Shown here in pieces: positions 6,913-15,695 of a stretch of 33,061 bases of DNA. The DNA lies in contig CAMATN010000047.1 of NCBI GenBank assembly GCA_945861155.1, positions 1-33,061 of the forward strand, given 5' to 3'. This DNA comes from Rhizobium sp. Q54. Lineage in GTDB: Bacteria; Pseudomonadota; Alphaproteobacteria; ATCC43930; CGMCC-115725. A program made the position numbers and the translations under genes. Numbering within the stretch: the first letter of the stretch is position 1; every line of letters begins with the position of its first letter. Below the pieces are notes generated by a model, which had not been told where the DNA came from, did not search any database, and saw nothing but the letters and a program-made list of their open reading frames with translations.

Positions 6913-7936
6913 GCCGGTGGTCGGCGATCCCGCTGATATACACCTGATGGATATTGTTGCCGCCGCCGGTGAAGCCGATATCGGTTTCGCGCGCTTCGCC
7001 CGGGCCGTTGACGACGCAGCCGATCACCGACAGCGTCAGCGGCGTCGTGATGTGGGCGAGGCGTTCTTCCAGGATTTCGACCGTCTTGATGACCTGAAAT
7101 TGCTGGCGCGCGCAGGATGGGCACGAAATCACCGTGACCCCGCGACGGCGCAGCCCCAATGATTTCAGCATGTCGTAGCCGACCTTGACCTCCTCGACCG
7201 GGTCGGCCGACAGCGACACGCGGATTGTGTCGCCGATCCCGGCCCAGAGCAGCATGCCCATGCCGACCGAGGATTTGACGGTGCCGCTGCGCAAGCCCCC
7301 GGCTTCCGTGATGCCGAGGTGCAGCGGGTAGTCGCAGGCGTCCGCCAGCCCCTGGTATGCCGCGACCGCGAGGAACACGTCGGATGCCTTGCAGGAGATC
7401 TTGAACTCGAAGAAATCGTTGTCTTCGAGGATCCTGGCGTGGTTGAGGGCGCTTTCGACCATCGCCTCCGGGCAGGGCTCGCCGTATTTCTCCAGGAGAT
7501 CGCGCTCGAGCGAGCCCGCATTGACGCCGATCCGCATCGAGCAGCCATGGTCCTTGGCGGCTTTGATGACCTCGCGCACCCGCTCGGCCGAGCCGATATT
7601 GCCGGGGTTGATGCGCAAACAGGCGGCGCCGCTCTCGGCCGCCTCGATCGCCCGCCTATAGTGGAAATGGATGTCGGCGACGATCGGCACCTGGACTTCG
7701 CGGACGATGTGCTTCAACGCCAGCGCCGATTCGCGATCGGGGCAGGACACGCGAACGATGTCGGCGCCGGCGCGCTCCAGCGCCTGCACCTGCTCGACGG
7801 TCGCCTTCACGTCGCTGGTCACGGTGTTGGTCATCGACTGCACTGTAATCGGCGCGTCGCCGCCGACCGGCACCTTGCCGACATGGATCTGGCGGGAGAC
7901 GCGGCGGTGGATGTCGCGGTACGGCCGAACGCTCAT
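6800..7936 (-). CDS. ispG: 4-hydroxy-3-methylbut-2-enyl diphosphate synthase
   Basis: Converts 2-C-methylerythritol 2,4-cyclodiphosphate to HMBPP in the MEP isoprenoid pathway, using a 4Fe-4S cluster fed by flavodoxin or ferredoxin. 378 residues: the TIM-barrel part opens with a [14 protein letters not shown] motif at 25-38; the cluster ligands are Cys272 and Cys275 ([10 protein letters not shown]) and Cys307 (GCVVNGPGE), with Glu314 as the fourth ligand. Length is normal for the short bacterial form. It lies 81 bases after the RodZ-like gene on the same strand, an arrangement common in alphaproteobacteria, and its 3' end overlaps the SpoIIAA-like gene convergently. Confidence 0.97.
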   Translation of the reverse strand: MSVRPYRDIHRRVSRQIHVGKVPVGGDAPITVQSMTNTVTSDVKATVEQVQALERAGADIVRVSCPDRESALALKHIVREVQVPIVADIHFHYRRAIEAAESGAACLRINPGNIGSAERVREVIKAAKDHGCSMRIGVNAGSLERDLLEKYGEPCPEAMVESALNHARILEDNDFFEFKISCKASDVFLAVAAYQGLADACDYPLHLGITEAGGLRSGTVKSSVGMGMLLWAGIGDTIRVSLSADPVEEVKVGYDMLKSLGLRRRGVTVISCPSCARQQFQVIKTVEILEERLAHITTPLTLSVIGCVVNGPGEARETDIGFTGGGNNIHQVYISGIADHRLKDADIVDHLVELVEKKAAAIEAAMRDENAAALEPAE

Positions 7937-8017
7937 CTCAACCTCGCGGATTATCGGTGCATCGGATATAGGCCCGGATATAGAACCGGTGCGTGACAGA
8001 ATAAAGACTGCGGCGCT

Positions 8018-9073
8018 TTAGCCGCGGATCGCGGTCCCGGCGAGCAGCGAATCGGGCTCGAGCGGAACGTTGCGGCGCAGCGCGCCGACCGCGCCGAGCG
8101 CCGGCGTCGGCTTGCCGTCGACCGCGATCGCCAGCGCGCCGGCATTGCCGGTGCGCAGGAAGAGGCCCGATCGCGGCACGCGATAGGTCTCGCCGGTCTT
8201 CAGGACGCGCGAGAACACGACCGATTGATCGGCAGCGCTGACCTGGATCCAGCAATCGGCGAGGGCGCGGATGTCGACCTGTCCCACCGCCGCGACGCTG
8301 CCGCCGCCGGCGGCGGCTCTCGGTCCCGCGGCTGTTGCGCCGGCCGGGGCCGGGGGATTGGCTGGGGGATTGGCCGCGGGATTCGTCGGCAACAGGGCCG
8401 CCGCGGGCGTCGCGTCGGCGGGGGGCGCGCCGATGGCGGGAAGCGCCGGTGCCGGGGATGCCTCCGACGGGACCAGCCCCGACACCAGCCCCGGGGCAAG
8501 CAGCGGGGAAAGCCGCGGCGCGGCGAATGCCGGGCTGGTCGGGCTCGCGGTTGCGGGGTTTGCGGTCGCGGCCAGGGTCGGCGGCTGGAGTTCGGCCGGC
8601 ACCGCCGCGACACGTTCCGGGCGGGACCGGTCGCCGGTGGACAGGTAATACCAGGTGCCATAGCCGCACAGCGCCAGGATCAAGCCGACCAAGAGGATCG
8701 GGCCGCCCGGCAGGCTGCGCGCGCCAAGCGGCACCGGCAACGCGAGATCGGGACGGGCGTGAACGTCGGCCGATTCGGCCTTGTAGCGTTCGATGACGCG
8801 GTCGCCGTCGAGGCCGAGATAATGGGCATAGGCGCGCACGAACCCGATCGCATAGGCCGGCCCCGGCAAATCCTCCGCTCGGCCCTGTTCGAGCGCGGCC
8901 AGGAAAACCGGCTTGATGCACAGCGCCTCGCCGATCGAACCGAGATCGAGCTCGAGTTCCTGCCGGCGCGCGCGCAGCAATTCGCCGACGGCATGCGCAC
9001 GCCGCTGCGGCTCGCCCGAACCCTCGTCGGTCGACTCGCCGAAAGGCGTCTTTATCCGCTGGAACAAGGTCAC
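8018..9073 (-). CDS. RodZ-like protein (HTH, membrane segment, DUF4115)
   Basis: RodZ links MreB to the membrane and helps set cell shape. 351 residues: a cytoplasmic Xre-like helix-turn-helix (about 28-98, with LGSIGEALCIKPVFLAALEQG and GPAYAIGFVRAYAHYLGL), a single membrane segment (about 123-145), a long Pro/Ala-rich linker (about 150-255), and a C-terminal DUF4115-type beta domain with ALADCWIQVSAADQSVVFSRVL and RTGNAGALAIAVDG. The start is GTG at 9073, with AGGAG somewhat far upstream. It lies between ptsP and ispG on the same strand. Whether it acts as RodZ proper in this organism is inferred from architecture. Confidence 0.85.
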   Translation of the reverse strand: MTLFQRIKTPFGESTDEGSGEPQRRAHAVGELLRARRQELELDLGSIGEALCIKPVFLAALEQGRAEDLPGPAYAIGFVRAYAHYLGLDGDRVIERYKAESADVHARPDLALPVPLGARSLPGGPILLVGLILALCGYGTWYYLSTGDRSRPERVAAVPAELQPPTLAATANPATASPTSPAFAAPRLSPLLAPGLVSGLVPSEASPAPALPAIGAPPADATPAAALLPTNPAANPPANPPAPAGATAAGPRAAAGGGSVAAVGQVDIRALADCWIQVSAADQSVVFSRVLKTGETYRVPRSGLFLRTGNAGALAIAVDGKPTPALGAVGALRRNVPLEPDSLLAGTAIRG

Positions 9074-9149
9074 GCGTGTTTTCGCTCCTATGTCATTCTA
9101 AAGCAAAGCGCCGGGCTAAAGCAAAGCGCTGGGTTTGCGTGGCGTTTAT

Positions 9150-11516
9150 TCACAGCACGACGGCGTGGTCGCGGGCATAGGCTTCGAGCCGGGGTCGCAG
9201 CGAGTGGTCGGGCCGATCGCCGATCTCGTCGAGATAGCGCGCGAGCGCCGCCGCGTCGAGGCTGCGGATCATCGTCTTGACCGGCCCGATCGCGGTCGCG
9301 GCGAGCGACAGGATGCGAAAGCCGAGCGCGATCAGCACCATCGCCTCGATCGGGTTGCCCGCCATCTCGCCGCACATGCTGAGCGGCGTCCGCGCGGCTC
9401 CGCATTGCGCGATGACCTGGCGCAACAGCGCCACCATCGGCGCCGACAACAAATCATAGCGCTCGGCGAGGCGCGGATTGCCCCGATCGCAGGCGTAGAG
9501 GAACTGCGCCAAATCGTTGGTCCCGATCGACAGAAAATCAACCCGCTCGAGCAGCGCCGGCATCTGCCACAACAGCGAGGGCACTTCGAGCATGACCCCG
9601 AGCTTGACCGAGAGCGGCGGTTCGCGACCCTCGGCCGCGGCGCGGACCAGTTCCCTGTCGAACAGTCGGCGGGCGGCTTCGAACTCGGCGATTTCGGCGA
9701 TCATCGGGAACATGACGAGAAGCTCATGGCCGCCGGCGGCGCGCAGCAGCGCCCGCAATTGCTGCCGCAGCATCGCCGGCCGGTCGAGGCCGATGCGGAT
9801 CGCGCGCCAGCCCATCGCCGGGTTGTCCTCGGCGGCATGGGCGAGGTAGGGCAGCACCTTGTCGCCGCCGATATCGAGGGTGCGGAAGACGATCGGCCGG
9901 CCTTCGGCCTGCTCATAGGCCCGCCGATAGAAGGCGCTCTGATCGGCGACGTCGGGGAAGGCGTTGCGCGCCAGCAGCGGGATTTCGGTGCGGAACAGCC
10001 CGACCCCCTCGGCGCCGGTCGCGCGCAGTTGCGCGAGGTCGAGCAGCAGCCCGGCATTGAGCACCAGCTTGACCTCGACCCCGTCCAGGGTGATCGCCGG
10101 GGTGTCGCGCAGCGTCTCGTAATAGGCGCGCCGGCGGGTGCGCGCCGCGACCGCCGCCACGACCGATTGCTGGATGTCGGCGCGCGGGCGGATCAGCACC
10201 GTGCCGTGCTCGCCGTCGACGACGACGATGTCGCCTTGCTCGACCTGGCGCGTCGCCTCGGCGACGCGGCCGACCACCGGAATGTCGAACGCGCGCGCGA
10301 CGATCGCGACATGGGTGGTCGGCGAGCCTTCCTCAAGCACCAGCCCCTTGATGCGCCGATGCGCGTAATCGAGGAGCTCGGCCGGCCCCATCGACTGCGC
10401 GACCAGGATGAATTCGGCCGGCAGCTCGGGCCCGGCCGTTCCTGCGGGGTCGGTCAGGATGCGCTGCAACCGATTGGCGAGATCCTCCAGATCGTAGAGC
10501 CGCTCGCGCAGATACGGATCGGTGATCTGCATCATGCGGCTCTTGGTTTCGTCGCGCACCTTTTGCACCGCGGCTTCCGCGGTCAGGCCGCTGCGCACAG
10601 CTTCGGTGATCCGCCCGAGCCAGCCGCGGTCGGCGGCGAACATGCGATAGGCTTCGATGATGTCGCGGTGCTCGCCGGGGCCGAGGCCGCGGCTGGTATC
10701 GACGAGCTGGTCGATCGCCTGCTGCATCGCGCCAACCGCCTCGCGCAGGCGCTCCTGCTCGACGTCGACGTCCTCGGCGACCACCTGGCGGATCACCACC
10801 CTCGGCTCGTGCAATACCGCCGGGCCGATGGCCAGCCCGGGATTGAGCCTGATGCCGTCGAGCCGCATCGGCAGCGAGCCGCCGATCGAGCTTTCCGCCA
10901 TTTCATGGGGGTTGACGAGTTCGCCGCTGGCGATCAGCTCGGCGACGATCATCGCGATCGTCTGCGCGATCTCGGTCTCATCCTCGGCGTATTGGCGCGG
11001 CGTCCGGTTCTGCACGACGAGCACGCCCAGCACCCGCCCGCCGCGCAGGATCGGCACGCCCATCAGCGAGTGATAGATCTCTTCCCCGGTCTCCGGGCGG
11101 TAGGCGAAATCGGGATGCGACTGCGCGTCGGCCAGCGCCAGCGGGCGAGCGCTCGCCGCAATGAGGCCGACCAGCCCCTCGCCGACCCGCAGCCTGGTGC
11201 GATGCACCGCCTCGGGACGCAGCCCCTCGGTCGCGAACAGCTCGAGCACCTCGCCGGCGCGCATCACATAGGCCGAGCACACCTCGGCGACCATTTCGGC
11301 GGCGACCACCCGCACGATCCGATCGAGCCGCTCCTGGGCGCTGCCCGACCCGGCCATGATGCCGCGCAAGCGGCGCAGCAAACGCCGGGTCGCGGAGACG
11401 TGCCCATCGAGATTGCCGGCGGCGCTTACAGGCGCGCTCCCCGGCAGGTTTCCGGGCGTGCTCCCGGAAATGCTCCCGGGCTTCGTCGCTGGGGGGTTCC
11501 CGATGACCTCGCTCAT
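9150..11516 (-). CDS. ptsP: phosphoenolpyruvate-protein phosphotransferase PtsP (EI-Ntr)
   Basis: First component of the nitrogen phosphotransferase relay: takes phosphate from PEP and passes it to NPr and EIIA-Ntr, a regulatory rather than sugar-import chain. 788 residues: an unusual Gly/Pro/Ser-rich leader (1-40), a GAF domain (about 60-195), the EI N-terminal part, the swivelling domain with phospho-histidine His402 in EEGSPTTHVAIVARA, and the PEP-binding barrel with the catalytic Cys at about 715 (LSMCGEMAG). The start ATG at 11516 overlaps the upstream stop in an ATGA, so translation is coupled to the nitronate monooxygenase-like gene. No other PTS gene is in the window. Confidence 0.95.
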   Translation of the reverse strand: MSEVIGNPPATKPGSISGSTPGNLPGSAPVSAAGNLDGHVSATRRLLRRLRGIMAGSGSAQERLDRIVRVVAAEMVAEVCSAYVMRAGEVLELFATEGLRPEAVHRTRLRVGEGLVGLIAASARPLALADAQSHPDFAYRPETGEEIYHSLMGVPILRGGRVLGVLVVQNRTPRQYAEDETEIAQTIAMIVAELIASGELVNPHEMAESSIGGSLPMRLDGIRLNPGLAIGPAVLHEPRVVIRQVVAEDVDVEQERLREAVGAMQQAIDQLVDTSRGLGPGEHRDIIEAYRMFAADRGWLGRITEAVRSGLTAEAAVQKVRDETKSRMMQITDPYLRERLYDLEDLANRLQRILTDPAGTAGPELPAEFILVAQSMGPAELLDYAHRRIKGLVLEEGSPTTHVAIVARAFDIPVVGRVAEATRQVEQGDIVVVDGEHGTVLIRPRADIQQSVVAAVAARTRRRAYYETLRDTPAITLDGVEVKLVLNAGLLLDLAQLRATGAEGVGLFRTEIPLLARNAFPDVADQSAFYRRAYEQAEGRPIVFRTLDIGGDKVLPYLAHAAEDNPAMGWRAIRIGLDRPAMLRQQLRALLRAAGGHELLVMFPMIAEIAEFEAARRLFDRELVRAAAEGREPPLSVKLGVMLEVPSLLWQMPALLERVDFLSIGTNDLAQFLYACDRGNPRLAERYDLLSAPMVALLRQVIAQCGAARTPLSMCGEMAGNPIEAMVLIALGFRILSLAATAIGPVKTMIRSLDAAALARYLDEIGDRPDHSLRPRLEAYARDHAVVL

Positions 11517-12655
11517 CCGCCGGGGTCCCGAACCTCCGCCGATCCCGCGGGTTGCATCGATTTGCGCAAACGGCCTTCGCGGGCGGCGATCGGGGCGAGC
11601 GCCTGGTCGATCAGCTCGCCGAGGATTTCCGCCGTGCTTTGCTCGCGCGTCACCATGCCGACGCTTTGCCCGGCCATCAGCGATCCGTTCTCGACATCGC
11701 CGTCGATGACCGCGCGGCGCAGCGCGCCGGCCCAGAAATGCTCGATTTCGAGCTGCGCTTCCTTTAGCGACAGCTCGCCGCGATTGACGCGGTCGATCAG
11801 CTCGCGCTGGACCTCGCGAAACCGCGCCGTCGCCGAGTTGGCGAGGGCGCGGACCGGAATGACCGGAAAGCGGGGATCGAGTTGGACCGACGACATCGCA
11901 TCGCGCGACGAGGCGCGGATGAAGGCACGCTTAAACCGCGGATGGGCGATCGATTGATGAGCGCAGACAAAACGCGTGCCGAGCTGAACGCCCGACGCGC
12001 CAAGATCGAGGGCCGACAGCACCGCTTCGCCCCGACCGATGCCGCCGGCCACAAAAACCGGCACCTCGGTCACATGGGGCAGCACTTCCTGGGTGAGCAC
12101 CGCACTCGACACCGGCCCGATATGGCCGCCGGCCTCGCTGCCCTCGATGACGATCGCGTCGGCGCCCATGCGCACGAGCTTTCGGGCGAGCACGAGCGCG
12201 GGCGCGAAGCACACCACCCGCGCGCCGCCGTCGCGGATGCGCTGGATCGCCGCCGCGCTCGGAATGGCGCCGGCGAGAACGACATGGCTGACCCGAAGCG
12301 CGGTGCACACATCGATCAGCTCCATCAGCTGCGGGTGCAGCGTGATCAGATTGACCCCGAACGGTTTGCTTGTCAGCGCGGCGGTCGCGGCGATCTCTTC
12401 GGCGAGCAGGGCAGGCGACATCGAGCCCGATGCGATCACGCCAAAACCGCCGGCGTTGGAGATAGCGGCGACCAGGTTGCGCTCGGACACCCAGGTCATC
12501 GCTCCGCCCATGATGGCGAGATCGGTGCCAAGAAAGGCGCGGCCGCGTGCCCATAGACGATCGAGCTCGGCCCGCGCCGAGCTGGGCTCGCGGTAAGGCG
12601 CCTCCGCGTTAGGCGCAGTCTTCGGGTGAACGGAAGCGACCAGCCCTTCGCTCAT
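11513..12655 (-). CDS. nitronate monooxygenase-like flavin enzyme
   Basis: FMN-dependent TIM-barrel protein of the nitronate monooxygenase / FabK-like group, which oxidises alkyl nitronates or reduces enoyl-ACP. 380 residues; visible motifs are an early MGGAMTWVS with NAGGFGVIASG (about 50-77), SKPFGVNL (97-103), the catalytic-His motif EGSEAGGH (His178), then VPVFVAGGIGRG and the phosphate-binding end GASGVQLGTRF. It overlaps both neighbours by four bases (lysC upstream, ptsP downstream), so it is part of one operon. The usual alphaproteobacterial order is, from memory, lysC directly followed by ptsP, so its place here is unusual. The substrate cannot be decided. Confidence 0.88.
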   Translation of the reverse strand: MSEGLVASVHPKTAPNAEAPYREPSSARAELDRLWARGRAFLGTDLAIMGGAMTWVSERNLVAAISNAGGFGVIASGSMSPALLAEEIAATAALTSKPFGVNLITLHPQLMELIDVCTALRVSHVVLAGAIPSAAAIQRIRDGGARVVCFAPALVLARKLVRMGADAIVIEGSEAGGHIGPVSSAVLTQEVLPHVTEVPVFVAGGIGRGEAVLSALDLGASGVQLGTRFVCAHQSIAHPRFKRAFIRASSRDAMSSVQLDPRFPVIPVRALANSATARFREVQRELIDRVNRGELSLKEAQLEIEHFWAGALRRAVIDGDVENGSLMAGQSVGMVTREQSTAEILGELIDQALAPIAAREGRLRKSMQPAGSAEVRDPGG

Positions 12656-13872
12656 CCGGGGCTGTCGAGCCCGTAGGCCGTATGCAAGGCGCGCAGCGCG
12701 AGCTCGGTATATTCGGCGGCGATCAGGACGCTGACCTTGATCTCCGAGGTTGAGATCACCTGGATGTTGATCCCTTTGTCGGCGAGCGTCTGGAACATCT
12801 GCTTGGCGACTCCCGCATGGCTGCGCATGCCGACGCCGATGACCGAAATCTTGACGACGTTCGAATCCGGCTTCAGCGCGTAAAACCCCACGACCGGACG
12901 GCAGCTTTCGAGGACCGCCACGGCGCGATCGAGATCGCTGCGCCCGACGGTGAATGTTAGATCGGTTTTGCCGTCCTCGGAGACATTTTGCACGATCATG
13001 TCGACATTGATCGCGTTATCGGCGAGCGGGCCGAAAATCGCCGCCGCGACGCCGGGGCGGTCGGACACCCGCTGCACCGTGATCTTGGCTTCGTCGCGGC
13101 TGTAGGCGATGCCGCTGACGATCCGCTTTTCCACGATTTCGTCCTCATCGACAACGAGCGTTCCGGGCGCGTCGGTAAAGCTCGACAATACCTGAAGGCG
13201 CACCCGATGGTTCATCGCCATCTCAACCGAGCGCGTCTGCAGCACGCGCGCGCCCTGCGACGCCATCTCGAGCATTTCCTCGTAGGTGATCCTACTCAGC
13301 TTCTGCGCCTTGGCAACGATGCGCGGATCGGTCGTATAGACCCCGTCGACATCGGTAAAGATATCGCAGCGCTCGGCCTTCAGCGCGGCGGCGAGCGCCA
13401 CGGCCGAGGTATCCGACCCGCCGCGGCCGAGCGTCGTGATCCGTCCGCACGGGCCGATCCCCTGAAACCCGGCGACGACCGCGACCTGACCTTCGGCGAA
13501 CCCAAGCTCGATCGCGGCGGTGTCGACCGCTTCGATGCGGGCCTTGCCGTGCACCCCGTCGGTGCGCAGCGGAATCTGCCAACCGAGCCACGAGCGCGCG
13601 TTGACCCCGAGCACCTGCAACGACAGCGCCATCAACCCGGCCGTGACCTGCTCGCCGGCCGCGACGACGACGTCGTACTCGCGCGCGTCGTGCAGCCGGT
13701 TTACCTGCCGCGTCCACTCGACCAGCTGGTTGGTCGCGCCGGCCATCGCCGAGACGACGACGGCGACCTCGTTGCCGGCGTCGACCTCCTGCTTGACGCG
13801 GCACGCGGCATTGCGGATGCGCTCGATGTCGGCCACCGAGGTCCCGCCGAATTTCTGTACTATCCGCGCCAT
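12652..13872 (-). CDS. lysC: aspartate kinase
   Basis: Phosphorylates aspartate, first step to lysine, threonine and methionine. 406 residues: KFGGTSV at 7-13, the kinase domain with TLGRGGSDTSAVALAAAL and the regulatory C-terminal pair of ACT domains (from about 265), containing VSDRPGVAAAIFGPLADNAINVDMI and the second ACT with GVAKQMFQTLADKGINIQ. Length is normal for a lysine/threonine-sensitive enzyme. It is first in a leftward operon with two four-base overlaps, and divergent from ubiG across 226 bases; alphaproteobacterial chromosomes often show this pairing. A GAGAGG site lies just before the ATG at 13872. Confidence 0.97.
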   Translation of the reverse strand: MARIVQKFGGTSVADIERIRNAACRVKQEVDAGNEVAVVVSAMAGATNQLVEWTRQVNRLHDAREYDVVVAAGEQVTAGLMALSLQVLGVNARSWLGWQIPLRTDGVHGKARIEAVDTAAIELGFAEGQVAVVAGFQGIGPCGRITTLGRGGSDTSAVALAAALKAERCDIFTDVDGVYTTDPRIVAKAQKLSRITYEEMLEMASQGARVLQTRSVEMAMNHRVRLQVLSSFTDAPGTLVVDEDEIVEKRIVSGIAYSRDEAKITVQRVSDRPGVAAAIFGPLADNAINVDMIVQNVSEDGKTDLTFTVGRSDLDRAVAVLESCRPVVGFYALKPDSNVVKISVIGVGMRSHAGVAKQMFQTLADKGINIQVISTSEIKVSVLIAAEYTELALRALHTAYGLDSPG

Positions 13873-13988
13873 GATCCTCTCGTAACGCGCCGTTCGTTTA
13901 GTCGCAACGTTTGCATCGGCGATTGATATCCCTATCCGCCCGGCGCGCTCGAAAAATCACCCGACGCAATCGCGTTGCCATCATGTCG

Positions 13989-14015
13989 CCGAGGGATTGT
14001 CCCCGAGGGATTGTC
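13989..14015. repeat. two-copy 14-base tandem repeat between lysC and ubiG
   Basis: CCGAGGGATTGTC occurs at 13989-14001 and again at 14003-14015. It lies in the divergent promoter gap (13873-14098), about 85 bases before the ubiG start. It may be a simple duplication; no regulator is recognised. Confidence 0.5.
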
Positions 14016-14098
14016 GCCCACGCGATGTTGCCGGAACCGCGCGGCCTGCGCATACTCGTTCGCGCAGCCTACCGCCACGACCGCGCAGAACCGACGGC

Positions 14099-14839
14099 AT
14101 GCAACATTTCGGCGACACGGTAGACCGGCACGATATCGATCGGTTCGCGGCGCAGAGCGCGAACTGGTGGGACCCGTCGGGGAGCTTTGGGCCGCTCCAT
14201 CGGATAAACCCCGTCCGCATCGATTTCATCCGGCGCGAGCTGGTCGCGCATTTCCGCCGCGATGCGCGTTCGCTGTCGCCGTTCGCCGGACTAACCCTGG
14301 CCGATATCGGTTGCGGCGGCGGTCTCGCTACCGAGCCGATGGCGCGGCTCGGCTTCGACGCGACCGGCATCGATGCCGGCGCCGACACAATCGCGGCGGC
14401 GCGCGCCCATGCCGATTCGAGCGGGCTGGCGATCGACTACCAAGTCGCGGATATCGACGGGGCGGCGCACGCCGGCAAGCGGTTCGACGTCGTCCTCGCG
14501 CTCGAAATCGTCGAGCACGTCGCCGATCGCGACAGCTTCCTCGCGACCCTGGGCGGGCTGGTCAAGCCGGGCGGCGCGTTGATCGGCGCGACGCTGAACC
14601 GCACCGCGCGCTCGTTCGCGATGGCCATTGTCGGCGCCGAGTATGTGCTGCGCTGGCTGCCGCCCGGCACGCATGACTGGAACCGCTTCGTTCGTCCGTC
14701 CGAATTCGTCCTCGGGCTGCGTCGCAGCGGTCTCGCCACCACCCGGCTCGCCGGCCTCGGCTACGACTGGCGCGGCGGCGGCTGGAGCCAGACCGACGAT
14801 CTGTCGGTCAACTACATGCTCGTCGCGGTGCGCCGCTGA
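14099..14839 (+). CDS. ubiG: ubiquinone biosynthesis O-methyltransferase
   Basis: SAM-dependent methyltransferase carrying out the two O-methylations in ubiquinone synthesis. 246 residues: the UbiG opening DRFAAQSANWWDPSGSFGPLHRINPVR (split here as DRFAAQSANWW and GPLHRINPVR), the SAM motif DIGCGGG at 69-75, the acidic GIDAG after strand two, and later motifs with FDVVLALEIVEHV and GTHDWNRFVRP. The ATG at 14099 is chosen by alignment with the family N-terminus; the frame is open to 13997 but that extension is not family-like. Divergent from lysC, with a REP-like hairpin following. Confidence 0.96.
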   Translation: MQHFGDTVDRHDIDRFAAQSANWWDPSGSFGPLHRINPVRIDFIRRELVAHFRRDARSLSPFAGLTLADIGCGGGLATEPMARLGFDATGIDAGADTIAAARAHADSSGLAIDYQVADIDGAAHAGKRFDVVLALEIVEHVADRDSFLATLGGLVKPGGALIGATLNRTARSFAMAIVGAEYVLRWLPPGTHDWNRFVRPSEFVLGLRRSGLATTRLAGLGYDWRGGGWSQTDDLSVNYMLVAVRR

Positions 14840-14854
14840 ATAGCCAAAGATGTC

Positions 14855-14874
14855 GTCCCGGCGAAGGCTGGGAC
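14855..14874. repeat. REP-like palindromic dispersed element
   Basis: GTCCCGGC / GCTGGGAC arms with a GAAG loop, 16 bases after the ubiG stop. This GTCCCGGCGAAGG-type hairpin is a widespread intergenic repeat of alphaproteobacteria; a related shorter hairpin (CCCGC/GCGGG, CTTC loop) occurs at 19825-19838. Here it may also work as the ubiG terminator. Confidence 0.65.
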
Positions 14875-14982
14875 CCACCCCTCAGCCGCTCCACTTCTCG
14901 GGTCCGAAGTAATCAGCAACATCCGGGGCTGGTTTCCGAAAGTAGGGAAGCTGCATAGCCGTCCTACTTTTCTGAAGTTCAT

Positions 14983-15525
14983 CTACTCGTCATTCAGGCT
15001 GAGCTTGCCGGTCTCGCCAGGCTTTGCAGCTTTCTCGTTGTCGTACCACTTCCAGAACACCTTCACCGAGACATTGAGCTTGTTCGCGATGTGCGCCACC
15101 GCCTTCCAACAGCTATTCGCGTCTTGCCCTTGCACGGACACATTGGCCGATGGGACGTAGCGGTAGCCATTGTTGGTCTTCGGGCCGACCACCCGATTGA
15201 CGATGACCAGCTCGGCAACCTCGTCGCCCGGCATGGCCTTCGTCGCTGCCAGCTCGACCATCGCGAGCAGCAGGGCATTCCAGTCCACCTTGGCCAACGG
15301 CTTGCCCGCGATCTCGGCGGACATGAGTTTCGTCCATGTGAGATCGGGCGGCGCTCCCGGCGGCGGCTTCGGCGGGGATGATGCCGGTGAGGGTGCTCCT
15401 GGTGTCTTGTAGGCATCGATGAGCTTGTTGATCACCGACTCGATGTCATCCACGAGCGGCTCCGCGCAATGCTGGAGTCGCGCGAATGTGGTAGCAGAGA
15501 TATTGATCTGAGGTGCCATGATCAT
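14983..15525 (-). CDS. unknown protein with ribbon-helix-helix-like N-terminus (180 aa)
   Basis: No family I can name. The N-terminus (INISATTFARLQHCAEPLVD, then a helix with SVINKLIDAY) resembles the strand-helix-helix of MetJ/Arc or SeqA-type proteins. A Pro/Ala/Ser linker (about 45-62) leads to a C-terminal domain with LTWTKLMSAEIAG, VDWNALLLAMVELA and a GYRYVPSANVSVQGQDAN segment. I recall scattered homologs of that second domain in alphaproteobacteria, without a role. ATG at 15525 is chosen because GGAG lies five bases upstream; an ATG at 15540 lacks a site. Base composition looks less GC-rich than its neighbours and it abuts a truncated gene, so acquisition by transfer is plausible. Confidence 0.7.
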   Translation of the reverse strand: MIMAPQINISATTFARLQHCAEPLVDDIESVINKLIDAYKTPGAPSPASSPPKPPPGAPPDLTWTKLMSAEIAGKPLAKVDWNALLLAMVELAATKAMPGDEVAELVIVNRVVGPKTNNGYRYVPSANVSVQGQDANSCWKAVAHIANKLNVSVKVFWKWYDNEKAAKPGETGKLSLNDE

Positions 15526-15695
15526 AGGAGCTCCATCCATTGCGTGTTACTGACGCCCATAGAGATACAGTCCTACAACCGTACCGGCAAGGCTCACGCT
15601 CTACACTGCGTCAACCTGCCGCAGTCCGCGCACCGGTTTTAGATCGAGTCCGTCACCCGTTTTCACGTTTTGTTCGAAGACTAAAGCGAGATTTT

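Noticed and set aside
9135-11957. 940-residue open frame on the plus strand
   Set aside because: It is the complement of ptsP and the nitronate monooxygenase-like gene; long antisense open frames are common at this GC content and it has no recognisable domain.
15675-15689. second LexA-like site in the gap between the unknown gene and truncated tag
   Set aside because: On the minus strand GAAC-N7-GAAA differs from the GAAC-N7-GAAC consensus at the last base and does not lie upstream of a suitable start.
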